A stretch of 64,000 bases of DNA from Palaemon carinicauda (taxonomy: Eukaryota > Arthropoda > Malacostraca > Decapoda > Palaemonidae): contig NC_090746.1 of NCBI RefSeq assembly GCF_036898095.1, positions 51,138,069 to 51,202,068 of the forward strand, in the 5' to 3' direction. Position numbers and translations under genes: made by a program. Positions 45,860-56,378 of this stretch are shown here, piece after piece. The first letter of the stretch is position 1. Each line of letters starts with the position of its first letter. The notes under the pieces were generated by a model. The model was given only the letters and a program-made list of their open reading frames with translations. It ran no database searches and had not been told where the DNA came from.

Positions 45860-46188
45860 GGGAAGTGGGGGGAGGGCGCGGGCGAAAGCTGTAACAAAAC
45901 AGAATTATAACAGTTACGATATGCAATTCAAAGAAAGTTCACTAAAAGTAAGAACGAACAACCCCGAAGGGAAAACGTTCTACAAACTGAAGTTAACAAA
46001 AAACAATTAGATTTATAACAAGTAATAAAATGATAATTGTAAAGCACAGCGTTGCAACTCCACCCGCATAGAGGAGTTATGTAATAATTATAGTAAATGT
46101 AGTAAAGGTGAATGAACTCCAGAGAGATCGCGATCCATGAAACTACAACTTAGTGGCCTGACTGCCGGCGGCCACACGGAGATATCGT

Positions 46189-46206
46189 ACACACACACAC
46201 ACACAC
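46189..46206. repeat. Short (AC)n tract
   Basis: About nine AC units within the DIRS leader. Confidence 0.9.
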
Positions 46207-46389
46207 AAGCGTGAACACTGAAAAGGAAACTTACTGATTTCCATATTCAGATATATACATAAACATAAAATATGTTACATATATATATATGAGTACAAGA
46301 AATGTAAGTAGTTAAGTAAAGACAAAACAACAATAATGGCTGGCCAAGCGAGGACAGGAACGGAGACATCCGATCGCTGTCCGAGCCAA

Positions 46390-46572
46390 AAGTGAATTGA
46401 GCTATTCACAGTGTGTGAGGGGGGGAGGGGTAGCTAGCTACCCCTTCCCTACCCCCCTGCTAACTAGCAAGGGGGTAGTTAACCCTCGTTAAAATTTAAT
46501 GGCTCGTCATTCCAGCTCCGCCAAAATAATACCACATGTAAATAGCGTGGTTTGTATTCGGTTACGGAACAA
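46390..46572. repeat. Right inverted terminal repeat of DIRS copy B
   Basis: Reads AAGTGAATTGAGCTATTCAC, on through TGGCTCGTCATTCCAGCTCC to GGTTACGGAACAA. The inner part is the reverse complement of 39820-39962. The outermost 43 bp matches the ICR. Confidence 0.92.
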
Positions 46573-46750
46573 GTGGGAGTTATATGGGTCTGGAAAACGT
46601 GAGCCAGAAGAGTTTGAGAAACGGTAGAGTTGTATGGTTCTGGAAATGGGAAGCCACGAGAGTTTGAGAAACGGCAGAGTTGTGGGGGTCTGGAAACCAT
46701 GAGCTGTGAGAGTTTGAGAAACGGAGTTATGTGAGTATGTGAAAAGGGTG
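46573..46750 (-). repeat. Minisatellite B, right segment
   Basis: GTGGGAGTTATATGGGTCTG, then AACGTGAGCCAGAAGAGTTT: the same units as left of the DIRS element. Confidence 0.9.
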
Positions 46751-46904
46751 TTAGTATGGGAGACAATAAGTCCATGTGTATAGTTTAGGGAAATGGGGAC
46801 GCATAAACTGGAAGGTTTTGTGGATGTGGAAAATGGAATTTTATGGGTACATGAAATGGAAGTGTAGGCGCTTGGAAAATTTACTTAAGTCGGTTTGGCA
46901 AGAG

Positions 46905-47825
46905 GCAGATATATAGGTGAAGGGAAAGGCAGTTTCTGTATATGGGTGTGGGGAAAGGCAGGTACTGTATATGAGTGTGGGGAAAGGTAATTACTGTTTA
47001 TGGGTGTAGGGAAAGGCAGGTACTGTCTACGGGTGTAGGGAAAGGCAGGTACTGTCTACGGGTGTAGGGAAAGGCACGTACTGTCTGTGTGTGTAGGAAA
47101 AGGGAGGTACTGTCTATGGATGTAAGGAAAGGGAGGTACTGTATTTGGGTGTGGGGAAAGGGAGGTACTGTATATCGGTGTATGGAAAGGGAGGTTCTGT
47201 ATATCAGTGTAGAGAAAGGGGGGTACTGTTTATGGGTGTAGGGAAAGGGAGGTTCTGTATATCGGTGTAGGGAAAGGGAGGTTCTGTATATCGGTGTAGG
47301 GAAAGGGAGGTTCTGTATATCGGTGTAGGGAAAGGGAGGTTTTGTATATCGGTGTAGGGAAAGGGAGGTACTGTTTGTGGGTGTAGGGAAAAGGAGGTTC
47401 TGTATATCGGTGTATGGAAAGGGAGGTTCTGTATATCGGTGTAGAGAAAGGGAGGTACTGTTTATGGGTGTAGGGAAAGGGAGGTTCTGTATATCGGTGT
47501 AGGGAAAGGGAGGTTCTGTATATCGGTGTAGGGAAAGGGAGGTTTTGTATATCGGTGTAGGGAAAGGGAGGTACTGTTTATGGGCGTAGAGAAAGGGAGG
47601 TTCTGTATATCGGTGTATGGAAAGGAAGGTACTATGTATGGTTGGTGGGAAAGGAAGGAACTGAATTTGTGTGTTGTGAATGGCAGGTATTGAGTGTGTT
47701 AGGGAAAGGTAGATATTGCATATGAGCACGAGGAAAGGCAGGCATATGTGCGTGGGGGGAAAGGCAGGTATATGGGCGTGGGGAAAGGCAGGTATATGGG
47801 TGTGGTGGGTGTGGGAATAGGTAGG
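46905..47825 (-). repeat. 29-bp minisatellite (C)
   Basis: The core unit is GGTTCTGTATATCGGTGTAG then GGAAAGGGA (29 bp); variants have GGTACTGTTTATGGGTGTAG. Units are cleanest at 47160-47620 and degenerate on both sides. Because 29 bp shifts frame each unit, the open 282-codon minus-strand frame (46998-47846) repeats every 29 residues. I do not regard it as a gene. Confidence 0.95.
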
Positions 47826-48059
47826 TACAGTAGCACCTTTGTTCACAAGTTTAATTCAGTCTTGGAGAGAACTCGTAACCTAAAATGCTTGTATTTTAAA
47901 ACAAAATGTCCCACATGAAATAAAGGATATTCACTGAATTCATTCCACAAATTCCTAAATATACATATACACAAATTTTTAAAAAATTATGATGGTAATT
48001 GCTGATAAATTTATAACCCCTAACATCAGAAATGAAAATGAATACTTCACAATGAAAAA

Positions 48060-49450
48060 TAAGAAATAATTGTTCTACAACAGTCCTTTTCTTTCCACCC
48101 TCCTCTTCAGCTTCACCACCATCACAAAGACGTCTCCAATTGGGAAATATAATCTTTTTCCAAATTAAGTGTATGTTTTACAGATTTAGTGTAATTTCAC
48201 CTATGCCAGTAATTTTTCATGATGAAAATGCTCTCCGTTCAGTGTATAGCTGTTATTGCACATGTGAAAGTAAAATATAACCACAAAATAATGACCCACG
48301 AGGCTTGCAAGTGCAGCTCAATATGTACCGCTTGCCAAAAAATAGGAGCAGTGATGTAATGGTAATTTTGAGTGAGTAGTGAGCCACGGTGATGCAAAAA
48401 CCATTAGAAGTTTAAAAACATATTTCCGAAATAATGACTCATGGGACTTGCGAGTGCAGCTTAAAATGTACCGCTTACCAGAACATAGAGCAGTGATGTA
48501 ATGTTAATTTTGCGAGAGTAGCGAGCCACGGCAGAGCAAAAACCATTAGAAGGACGTGAAGTGAATCTTATATAATTGTGATACTTTAATTTTATGCCAC
48601 CTATATGAACCATACATTTTTCCAACTGATTATCCTGTGTTTATTTTGCATTCCTGATCATTATTATTGCTGCAAATTACTGTTTTTGGGCTTTTATCCA
48701 CCCAAAAACCCTGGTTTCCCACCGGGGTCCCCCGTAATTGTCTATATATAAGAGGGGCCCAAAAACTAAAATGTGTGGTTTGTCCCAATTATCCTGACCA
48801 GAAATGCATAAAACATAGAATAGAAAGTAGGAAAATAATTAGTTCATGTATTTGGCTAGCAATTAAGGTCAAATTGTAGTACAGCATGGGACAACATTTT
48901 TAATATGAAAAACAGCTTTTCCTATGGTAAATAGTGTGCTTTCAACGAATTAGACCTTTAGTTCCATTGCACATGAGACGTTCTACTGTTATTGACAACC
49001 CCCTTCCCAACAGACACAGGTGGGAACCTGAGACTTTGGATGTACAAAAACAGGACAAAACATAATTATTCAACGCTTTCAAGATTTGTAAAGGCCACAG
49101 AACCTAACAAACCCACCTAATCTAGCCTAGTAGTTCCCAGGTCACAGACCTGGCTGGGAGGCAACCCTCCGCAACCCCCTTCCCAGGTCACAGACCTAGC
49201 TGGGGGGACCAACCTTCCCAGGTCACAAACTAAAACTAAATCACAAATATATCCTTACATTATGATAACACGAACCATAAATAAATCCTTATATTATGAT
49301 CCCGTAAATGGCAAATAATTCCTTATGATTGACACCATCTTTTTTTTTTTTTTTTTTTTTTGTCTTGGCAATCTTTATGATGGCGTTGCAGTAAAAAATG
49401 TGCTGGTGTTCTCTAAAAACCAAGTCAGAATTGCACTTGGGACACTAACC
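48060..49450. repeat. Dispersed repeat, copy B (relative of 11180-12035), rearranged
   Basis: 48060-48300 and 48590-48870 match copy A in the same direction. 49080-49440 (from AAGATTTGTAAAGGCCACAG to CTCTAAAAACCAAGTCAGAA) matches 11450-11740 in the opposite direction and lies on the other side of the foldback core. 48284-48555 is a two-copy tandem duplication with a period of about 143 bp. No coding capacity. T18 run near 49339. Confidence 0.75.
48597..48865. repeat. Foldback core of dispersed repeat B
   Basis: Left arm TATGAACCATACATTTTTCC to GCATTCCTGATCATTATTAT and right arm CCTGACCAGAAATGCATAAA to AATTAGTTCATG are imperfect reverse complements, as in the core at 11768-12035. Confidence 0.82.
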
Positions 49451-49685
49451 TTTGCGGGATAACACTAAGCTTTTAAGAGATAATTCACTAGACCAGGAGT
49501 ACCATGATAATCACTGTGAAACTTGACTATAGCATTGAAATAGCCAAAAGAGCAGCCATTACACTGTTACGTTGGGCTCCATAACTCACACCAAACTCGC
49601 AACACAACTACAAAGGAACTGAAGAGTTTTCCTAAGAAAACGGGGTGTGTCAAAGAACTCCCTATGCCACACTCAAGCATGCATA
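49451..49685. other. No gene seen
   Basis: Short unique stretch between the dispersed repeat and the provirus. Confidence 0.4.
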
Positions 49686-49689
49686 CATG
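49686..49689. repeat. Target-site duplication CATG (left)
   Basis: CATG directly precedes the left LTR and recurs at 62939-62942 directly after the right LTR. Four bases is the usual size for Ty3/gypsy integrases. Confidence 0.75.
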
Positions 49690-50176
49690 TATTAGTGTGC
49701 TACTGTTATAAGCACACATTGAGTATTTGTTGTTTGAGATGTTAAGTCTTAAAATAAAGTTCATCTTTGTAACTTTAAAATCCTTTATTCTCTAAAAACA
49801 ACAGTGTTAAACATCTCCATCACAGGAGTGTAGCTGGTTTGGTCGGATGACCAATTCAGGTGAAGTATAGATATGAACTGCCTAAATTATCGATATCACA
49901 GATATCGTATGCTTAGTTGTCTCAGCATTTAAACACAATATGGAAACTTTACATTCTTTCTCGGAAGACACCTGCATCCGGTGACGACACAATCTTTCAC
50001 ACGGTATGCATTGGTGTTGATGTTTCAGAAAAAAGTTACATTGCCGAGGGATGCAAAGTACATCCTGTTATGATTTTATATGACTACAGCAAATCAAACG
50101 CTAGCATCTTCATCCACAATGACATATTACGTAATGTGTTTTAAACATGTAATAATTAACTATTTCATTTATTACA
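49690..50176 (-). repeat. 3' LTR of the provirus
   Basis: 487 bp. In plus orientation it starts TATTAGTGTGCTACTG and ends ATTTATTACA, the same as the other outer LTR. A minus-strand AATAAA (49784-49789) can serve as the polyadenylation signal. I see no clear polypurine tract beside it. The 75-codon plus-strand frame inside is not a gene. Confidence 0.9.
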
Positions 50177-50615
50177 TTAGCTCGGCCAGCTATCTCAATT
50201 TTTTCAAAAAAATTTAACAACAAGCCAAAATATGTTTACTAGGTGTGACTGGATATATGTATTATTCTTTGTTTAACTTTAGCCATAAGCAAATGAGGAC
50301 GAATGTCCAAATAGGCACATCAAAAAAATAATAACAATAACGCATATGAAAAGATATTACCAAAGCAAAGAAAAAAAAATGCAAGATAAATACAGATCAT
50401 ATATATGGTACATTGCTAGCAAATGATTATATGGTACCAAAAAAAAAATACTGATATACATATGATTCGGTAACTTGTTAAAGAATAATTGTTACCTTTA
50501 TCAGAAACATAGATTAACACAATACGGTAACTAATAAAAATATTTGTTACCTTGGTAAAGATTCAATTTTAGTGCACAAACACGAATTCCTGGTACGTAC
50601 ACGTACCACGGTTTC

Positions 50616-50686
<71 letters not shown>

Positions 50687-50955
50687 GGGCTGATATATTT
50701 TATTAGATGCCCATAGATTCTGTTATTTCTATTTTTTTTTCTCTTTTCTTTTAACATTCCGGCTTATATATTTTGTTAGATGCCGAGAGAAAAAATGATT
50801 TATATATTTTTTTTTAAATGTTTTTGTTTTTTAAATGTATTCTAACAATGCAATGTTCAATAATTTCTTCAATTACATATTACTAGCGTACTAACTGCTT
50901 TTCGTACACACAATTTCCAGAGCATTTTACTCCTTTAGCGAATGCGGTGGCCACT
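50177..50955 (-). other. Provirus 3' untranslated region with (TA)n tract
   Basis: Lies between the Env stop and the 3' LTR. It contains a TA tract (about 50619-50680), a palindromic GGTACGTACACGTACC near 50592-50607 and T runs. The same sequence occurs inverted at 57541-58194 and partly at 55997-56340. Confidence 0.8.
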
Positions 50956-52659
50956 TCAAACGGCTTTAAACTGAATTAAATAAGGAGTTTTGTCTGGACA
51001 TGGCGAAACGTTCTGTTTTAGCTTCCAACTGTTCCGTAACCTACGCCAAACAAGGATGTTCACGGCGATAAATATCATCACCGTTACACTTAATCCTGCT
51101 AGTAGTATGGGGTGAAGAAATTCCTTATAAGTCGGTGACAGGTGGTCCATCTCGGTCAATTTCATCAACCGCTTGGCAACCTGTTTGTTGTATGGGAGAA
51201 GTAGTGCTGGCATTGTAGACGTCCACGTGAAGTTCGCGAAGTAGGATCGTTCTCTGACGATTGTCCTTAGCCCGGTCACCATGGAATTAGGGGAAGTCCC
51301 GATACAACCATCTGCTGCAACAAAGATGTGTGCAAAAGACGTGGATCCGTCCGGGCATGATACATTGAAGCCGTCCTTGTCGTATCGTATCCACGAGCCA
51401 TTGTTCAGTCTGCAATTGAACTCATTATTGTCAAAGGGATAAAGCTTATCCAGACAATTTTTACTTGTATGGGAGAGAGCATCGTCTAGCACTATACCTA
51501 ACTCGCATGAATCCATTAAGTTTTTATGGAATTCAAATGAGTCAGCTGTACATATTTTTCTATCCATTGCATCTGAACAGTGAGTTAATTGATTTAAGTC
51601 TTTAATGACCGTATATGTTTCCTTGTCTGGGGAAATCAATACGTGTCCTATCAAACTGGATATTACTGGATTTGAGTGATTCGTCATGAAAGTCGGAAAT
51701 GGTGATATCCTGTAAGATTGCCAGGCATCAGAAGAATCAAAGGGAATTGTAATCCTAATCTTGTAATTTTCAACGCTTACTGTAATTAGGCTGTAATAAA
51801 ATTCTAACCTACGTTCGCCTAAAAAAGGAACATAGCCTAGTTTATCCCTTCCGTTCTCCAGAACTAACTTTAAGTAATTTATAAGCAACAAATGGGGCGA
51901 CAGTACACCTTTAGTTGCTAACGTGATAGCTTCTACATAATCCTTGGATTTCTCAATGAAATGTGCAATTCTGTTATGTATGTGGTCTATCTTTGAATCA
52001 TAATACGTTAACGTCGCCAACAAATCCTGTACTTCCATAATCTGAATGATATTACTCGAATGTTCATTTACTAAATCCATAATTTGATTGATTGAAGCTA
52101 ACTGATTCCTTAGTTCTGACATAATCAATTCATCTTCATGAGTCAAGAACTCAATTTTCTTATTTTGATTACTAATCTTAAGACGATTGGAAATTCCTAA
52201 ACCTAAACTTGCAATAGACCCAAAGATGTTTAATGCAGCATAAATAAACGGATTTCGTCTTTCTTTATGTTCGTGTCCTACAGTCCACATCAAAAGCTCA
52301 TAAGCCAAAGATTCTGTCTCGTAAGTCTTATTTTGCAAGTCATCAGATAGCATCTCTGCAACTTTTAATGTCGATCCAAGCGAACTCTCTGTAGTCAAAT
52401 GAAAATGTCTTCTATGCAACTCATCCAATGAGACAGAAAACCTTGAAATGGCGGTTTTTAAGCTAGTGACATCATTCTCTGGAAGAAAAATTACTTGCAT
52501 ATTCACTTCTACAACTACGTTGCTCGGTGTAATAAACACGTCTTCTTGTCTTTCAACTATAGTGCCATATTTAAAATCTATACTTTTAGTTTTAGAGCTC
52601 ATCCCACACGAGAAAAATGTCTGAGCGAACAATATCACTCCCAACAACAAAAAATTCAT
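50956..52659 (-). CDS. env: Envelope glycoprotein (errantivirus / baculovirus F-like)
   Basis: An intact minus-strand frame of 567 codons. Residues 1-19 form a signal peptide (MNFLLLGVILFAQTFFSCG). At 131-135 is a basic furin-type site (HKERR), followed at 136-155 by a Gly/Ala-rich fusion-peptide-like stretch (FGSIASLGLG at 146-155). Residues 180-250 look helical. Several NxS/T sites and cysteines occur in the C-terminal half. Residues 518-538 are a membrane anchor, followed by a 29-residue basic tail. In errantiviruses such a protein mediates membrane fusion and is made from a spliced RNA; splicing is inferred here. The start is the only Met before the signal peptide. Confidence 0.9.
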   Translation of the reverse strand: MNFLLLGVILFAQTFFSCGMSSKTKSIDFKYGTIVERQEDVFITPSNVVVEVNMQVIFLPENDVTSLKTAISRFSVSLDELHRRHFHLTTESSLGSTLKVAEMLSDDLQNKTYETESLAYELLMWTVGHEHKERRNPFIYAALNIFGSIASLGLGISNRLKISNQNKKIEFLTHEDELIMSELRNQLASINQIMDLVNEHSSNIIQIMEVQDLLATLTYYDSKIDHIHNRIAHFIEKSKDYVEAITLATKGVLSPHLLLINYLKLVLENGRDKLGYVPFLGERRLEFYYSLITVSVENYKIRITIPFDSSDAWQSYRISPFPTFMTNHSNPVISSLIGHVLISPDKETYTVIKDLNQLTHCSDAMDRKICTADSFEFHKNLMDSCELGIVLDDALSHTSKNCLDKLYPFDNNEFNCRLNNGSWIRYDKDGFNVSCPDGSTSFAHIFVAADGCIGTSPNSMVTGLRTIVRERSYFANFTWTSTMPALLLPYNKQVAKRLMKLTEMDHLSPTYKEFLHPILLAGLSVTVMIFIAVNILVWRRLRNSWKLKQNVSPCPDKTPYLIQFKAV

Positions 52660-52783
52660 CTTGGAAACCTGTAACGAAAAAAATATATGTAATTACTCCT
52701 GTATTAAGAAGAAAACTTTTAATCACACAAACAAAAATTTTTCCCTCACTTCTTTCCCTCTCTCTCTTTTTTTTTTTTTTTTT

Positions 52784-53882
52784 TTAATTTCTTATGTGAG
52801 CCAATGGTACTATTCTCTCATCCGTGGGTTGGGATACGTTTTGAATTCTAAACTTATTGGCCGTTAATGTTTCCAAAATGTTAAATGGGCCTTCAAACTT
52901 AGGTGTTAGTTTATAATTGAGTCCTTTACGCACATTTATCTGTATATACACGTTATCACCCACGGTATATGTTTTAGTTGGCTTCGCTATTTTATCATGA
53001 TTCCTTTTCATTATGATTTGTGATTCTTCTAAATTCTTTCGAAGGATATCATATCGACTTTTGCTTGCATTTATAAATTCTTTTAAAGGATTTGATAGAT
53101 TAGTTGTAGGCGTTAATACATGAAAAGGCGTTCTAACTGGGGTACCATACAATGCTTCATGCGGTAACATTTTAATTGATATATGATATGAATGATTCAG
53201 AGTACTCAGTGCCGCCGGTATTGCAATATCCCAGTTGGGGTCTGATCCCCCTAGTGTTACTCTTAATATATTTAAAACTTTTCTATTTGCCCTTTCCACT
53301 AGCCCATTCGACTCTGGGTGATATATCATGGTATTTATTTTCTTTATGCTAAGGAATTCACACAATGAGGTAAGAAAGTGATTATTAAATTCACCACCCG
53401 AGTCTGAGATTATCATGTGTGGAATTCCATGTTTACAAATGTAACACTCGTAAAACTTCCTAGCGCATTCAATCGCAGTTTTAGTTTTAAGCGCTATTAG
53501 TTCTGTATATCGAGTTAAAGCATCTATAATTACTAAGAGGTGCTTATTTCCTCTGTCTGACTCGTAAAATCCTGTTAACAAATCTAAATGTATTCTTTCA
53601 AAGGGTTGATTGGGCACGTGATAAGCCCCTAGGCTGACAGGTGTTTTCGTATGCCCTTTGTTTTCCTGACATGTGCGACAATTAGCTGTGTGTCTTTTTT
53701 ATATCTGTAAGCATCGTATGCCAATAAAACGATGATTTGGCTTTCTGTGACATTAATGAGAACCCCGGGTGTCCATGTAATGGATTTGAATGCAACCAAT
53801 TCAGGACAGTGGAGATAAGTGAGATTGGTACTACTACCTGGTCGTTAGTTACATGTGGTGTATTGCGGGTTTTCCTTGTCAC
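52784..53882 (-). pseudogene. pol: Integrase of the provirus, one frameshift
   Basis: The N-terminal zinc finger is split: LHSNPLHGHPGF lies in the 53882-53682 frame, and the paired cysteines (NCRTCQ) lie in the next frame after a T-run frameshift near 53695. The catalytic core is intact: HLDLLTGF (Asp), IISDSGGEF (Asp), YHPESNGLVERANR (Glu). The C-terminal domain has VGDNVYIQIN and LTPKFEGPFNILE, the GPF-type motif. The frame ends at 52784, 125 bp before the Env start (minus direction). It cuts and joins LTR ends to the target; in this copy the frameshift would prevent full-length protein. Confidence 0.88.
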
Positions 53883-53941
53883 AGTCCTACACAGAATATT
53901 ATCTTTGATTATATAATTCTGCTGCTTATACTTTATATAGG

Positions 53942-55418
53942 CTATCCCTTTTCCTTATGATTGCCTTTCAAAGCATTTATAATTGTTTCTATTTTCTGAT
54001 CTTTTCTTTGCTCAGTCTGTAATAATTCAGCGCTCCAGCCTAAATCTTCTTGTTCAGATATCGTTCTAACAATAGGCATGGATGTTGATATATCTATTAA
54101 TTCAGCTAAAGGCTCCGTACAAGATGACACGGGGTTGCGTGATAATGCATCCGCAATGATATTTGCTTTCCCAGGTAAATACCCGATTCTTGCGCCAAAA
54201 TCTTGAATGATCAAATGCCACCGAGTTCGTTTAGGGCTGTGGTTGAAACCTTTAAAGAACTCGGTTAGTGGTTTATGGTTAGTAAGAACCTTAACGGGAT
54301 AACCGTAAATTTTGAACTTAAAATGCACTAGTGAATTAACAATAGCTAGCCCTTCCTTGTCTATTACTGCATACTTACTTTCGGAAGTTCTGAATTTTCG
54401 AGAATAAAAAGCTATCGGGAAAAATTGTTTATCATATTGCTGAAGCAATACCCCTCCTACTCCTAAGTCTGAGGCGTCTGTTGCAATGAAGAATTCCTTA
54501 CCGAAGTCAGGAAATTTTAAGATAGGAGAACTACACAGTTCATCTTTCAAGGTATTAAACGCCTGTTGATGATGCTCAGACCATATGAAATCTACGCCCT
54601 TCTTCGTAAGATCAGTTAAAGGAGTGGCTATTATTGAATAGTTGCGTATAAAACGCCTGTAATATCCACTACGACCCAGAAATTGCTGTATTCCCTTGAC
54701 ATTAGTAGGTATGGGAAAATTACGTATAGCCGACACCTTATCATGGACTACTTTAAGACCTTGGCTTGACACCATGAAACCCAAATATACCAATTCTGTT
54801 TTGAAAAATTCACACTTACTAATCTTTACCCTTAAGTTATGTTGTCTTAATCTCTGTAGTACTAATTCTAACTTACGTAGATGTTCTTCTAAGGTGTTGG
54901 AAAAGATTACAAGATCATCCATATAGGCATGCAATATATCCCCTAACAAGTCTCCAAACACTATGTTAATCATTCTTGTAAATGTTATAGGAGCACAACG
55001 TAAACCAAAAGGCATCCGTAAAAACTCAATGTCCCCTGGCTGTGCTGAAGGCTGTGTATGGGATACTATCTTCTTCTAATGATATCTGGTGAAAGCCTTT
55101 AAGTAAGTCCAAACTGGTAAAATATTTATTCTGACCTAACAAAGACAAAATATCGTCAGTACATGGCACTGGGAATCGATCAGGGATCGTCTCCTCGTTT
55201 AGACGACGGAAGTCGACGCAGATACGCCATGTTGGATCTTTTTTCGGTACAACTATTAATGGAAAATTATAAGGGCTGTTTGATTTCCTAATGACTCCTT
55301 CTTCTAGCATTTTACCTACTTCATCATTTATTTCATTCTGGAATTTCATAGGGAGTCTGTACGAGGGTACATAGATAATTTTCTGCTTGTCCTTTAAACT
55401 TATTTGATGCTCGATCAC
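53942..55418 (-). pseudogene. pol: Reverse transcriptase and RNase H of the provirus, one frameshift
   Basis: The first frame (55418-55026) has the RT fingers and palm (SPYNFPLIVVPKKD, VDFRRLNEETIPDRFPVP, FTSLDLLKGFHQI). After a frameshift near 55025 a 357-codon frame carries MPFGLRCAPITF, HAYMDDLVIFS (catalytic YMDD), FLGRSGYYRRFIRNYS, then RNase H (IATDASDLGVGGVLLQQ, FYSRKF, VIDKEGLAIV, VLTNHKPL) and ends with IIADALSRN. Catalytic residues are kept. A further frame change lies between 53942 and the integrase. Confidence 0.9.
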
Positions 55419-55532
55419 ATCTGTTTTTCCTAAGGATCCATCCGTAGTGGAAAAAACATCATAATATTTAGTTAAAAGTCCAAAAATTTTCTGCTGAATT
55501 TCTTCGTCTTGAATGTCATTATTGATTTTGTT

Positions 55533-55996
55533 TTAAATAGATTGCAAAAGGGATTCATCCGCAACTGATTGAGAGTGATTGATTTCAGCAACGGTAAGAA
55601 TACGATGTTTATAAACTTCTACATCCAAGATATGTTGATTTTTGTGAATTACTAAAGTGTTATTTAAATGATTACAGACTTCAATATTACATTGTTGATG
55701 TGAGCCTACTGTATAAATAGCTTGTGTGACAGACAATCCGTTAGTTTTCAAAGTGTCGGAAAGGATTAATATTTCAGATCCCAGTAATGTTTTCTTTGTT
55801 TGCACTATTAAATTCGAAGGTACGTTTGGCTCGATAGATTGCGTGCAAGATGATATTACGGGTGAACGAGAATTCTGCTGGGTCGCGTATATTATTTCTT
55901 TATTAGTGAGACAAGTTATTGGTTCTTCAACGTACGTTACGGTTACATTTGTCGTCTCCTTTTTATCCAAAACTGATTTTAAGGTATTAGAAGACT
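55533..55996 (-). pseudogene. pol: Pol linker upstream of RT, with an in-frame stop
   Basis: From 55996 the frame reads SNTLKSVLDKKETTNV and continues 145 codons to a TAA after LLQSI (about 55533). In the same frame past the stop, NKINNDIQDEEIQQ leads directly into the RT frame. So a single nonsense change separates this part from RT. The right end is the border of the nested insert. Confidence 0.75.
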
Positions 55997-56378
55997 AATA
56001 AAAATATTTGTTACCTTGGTAAAAATTCAATTTTTTAGTGCACAAACACGAATTCCTGGTACGTACACGTACCACGGTTCCGTACATATATATATATATT
56101 TATATATAGGGCTGATATATTTTATTAGATGCCCATAGATTCTGTTAATTTTATTTTTTTTTTCTCTTTTCTTTTTAACATTCCGGCTTATATATTTTAT
56201 TAGATGCCGAGAGAAAAAATGATTTATATTTTTTTAAATGTTTTTTTTTTTTTTAAATGTATTTTTAACCATGCAAAGTTCAAAAATTTCCTCATTTACA
56301 TATTACTAGCGTACTAACAGCTTTTCTTACAAACTCAAATTCCAACATTTTACTCCTTTATCGAATGAGGTGGCCACT

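Larger units (their letters stand above)
39755..46572 (-). mobile_element. DIRS-type retroelement (copy B) with both ITRs and internal complementary region
   Basis: The minus-strand order is right ITR, Gag, RT, RNase H, tyrosine recombinase, internal complementary region (ICR), left ITR, which is the DIRS layout. The ITRs are at 39755-39962 and 46390-46572. The ICR at 40015-40115 consists of the reverse complement of the outer left end joined to the reverse complement of the outer right end, as expected for a DIRS circle-forming element (family knowledge). Coding parts have stops, frameshifts and an RT deletion. Both flanks are minisatellite B, so the insertion split that array. Confidence 0.92.

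Noticed and set aside
46998..47846. 282-codon minus-strand open frame
   Set aside because: It is a translation of the 29-bp minisatellite and has no features outside the repeat.
49917..50144. 75-codon plus-strand frame, repeated at 62679-62906
   Set aside because: Both copies lie inside the two LTRs, and the frame is antisense to the element; repetition comes from the LTR duplication.
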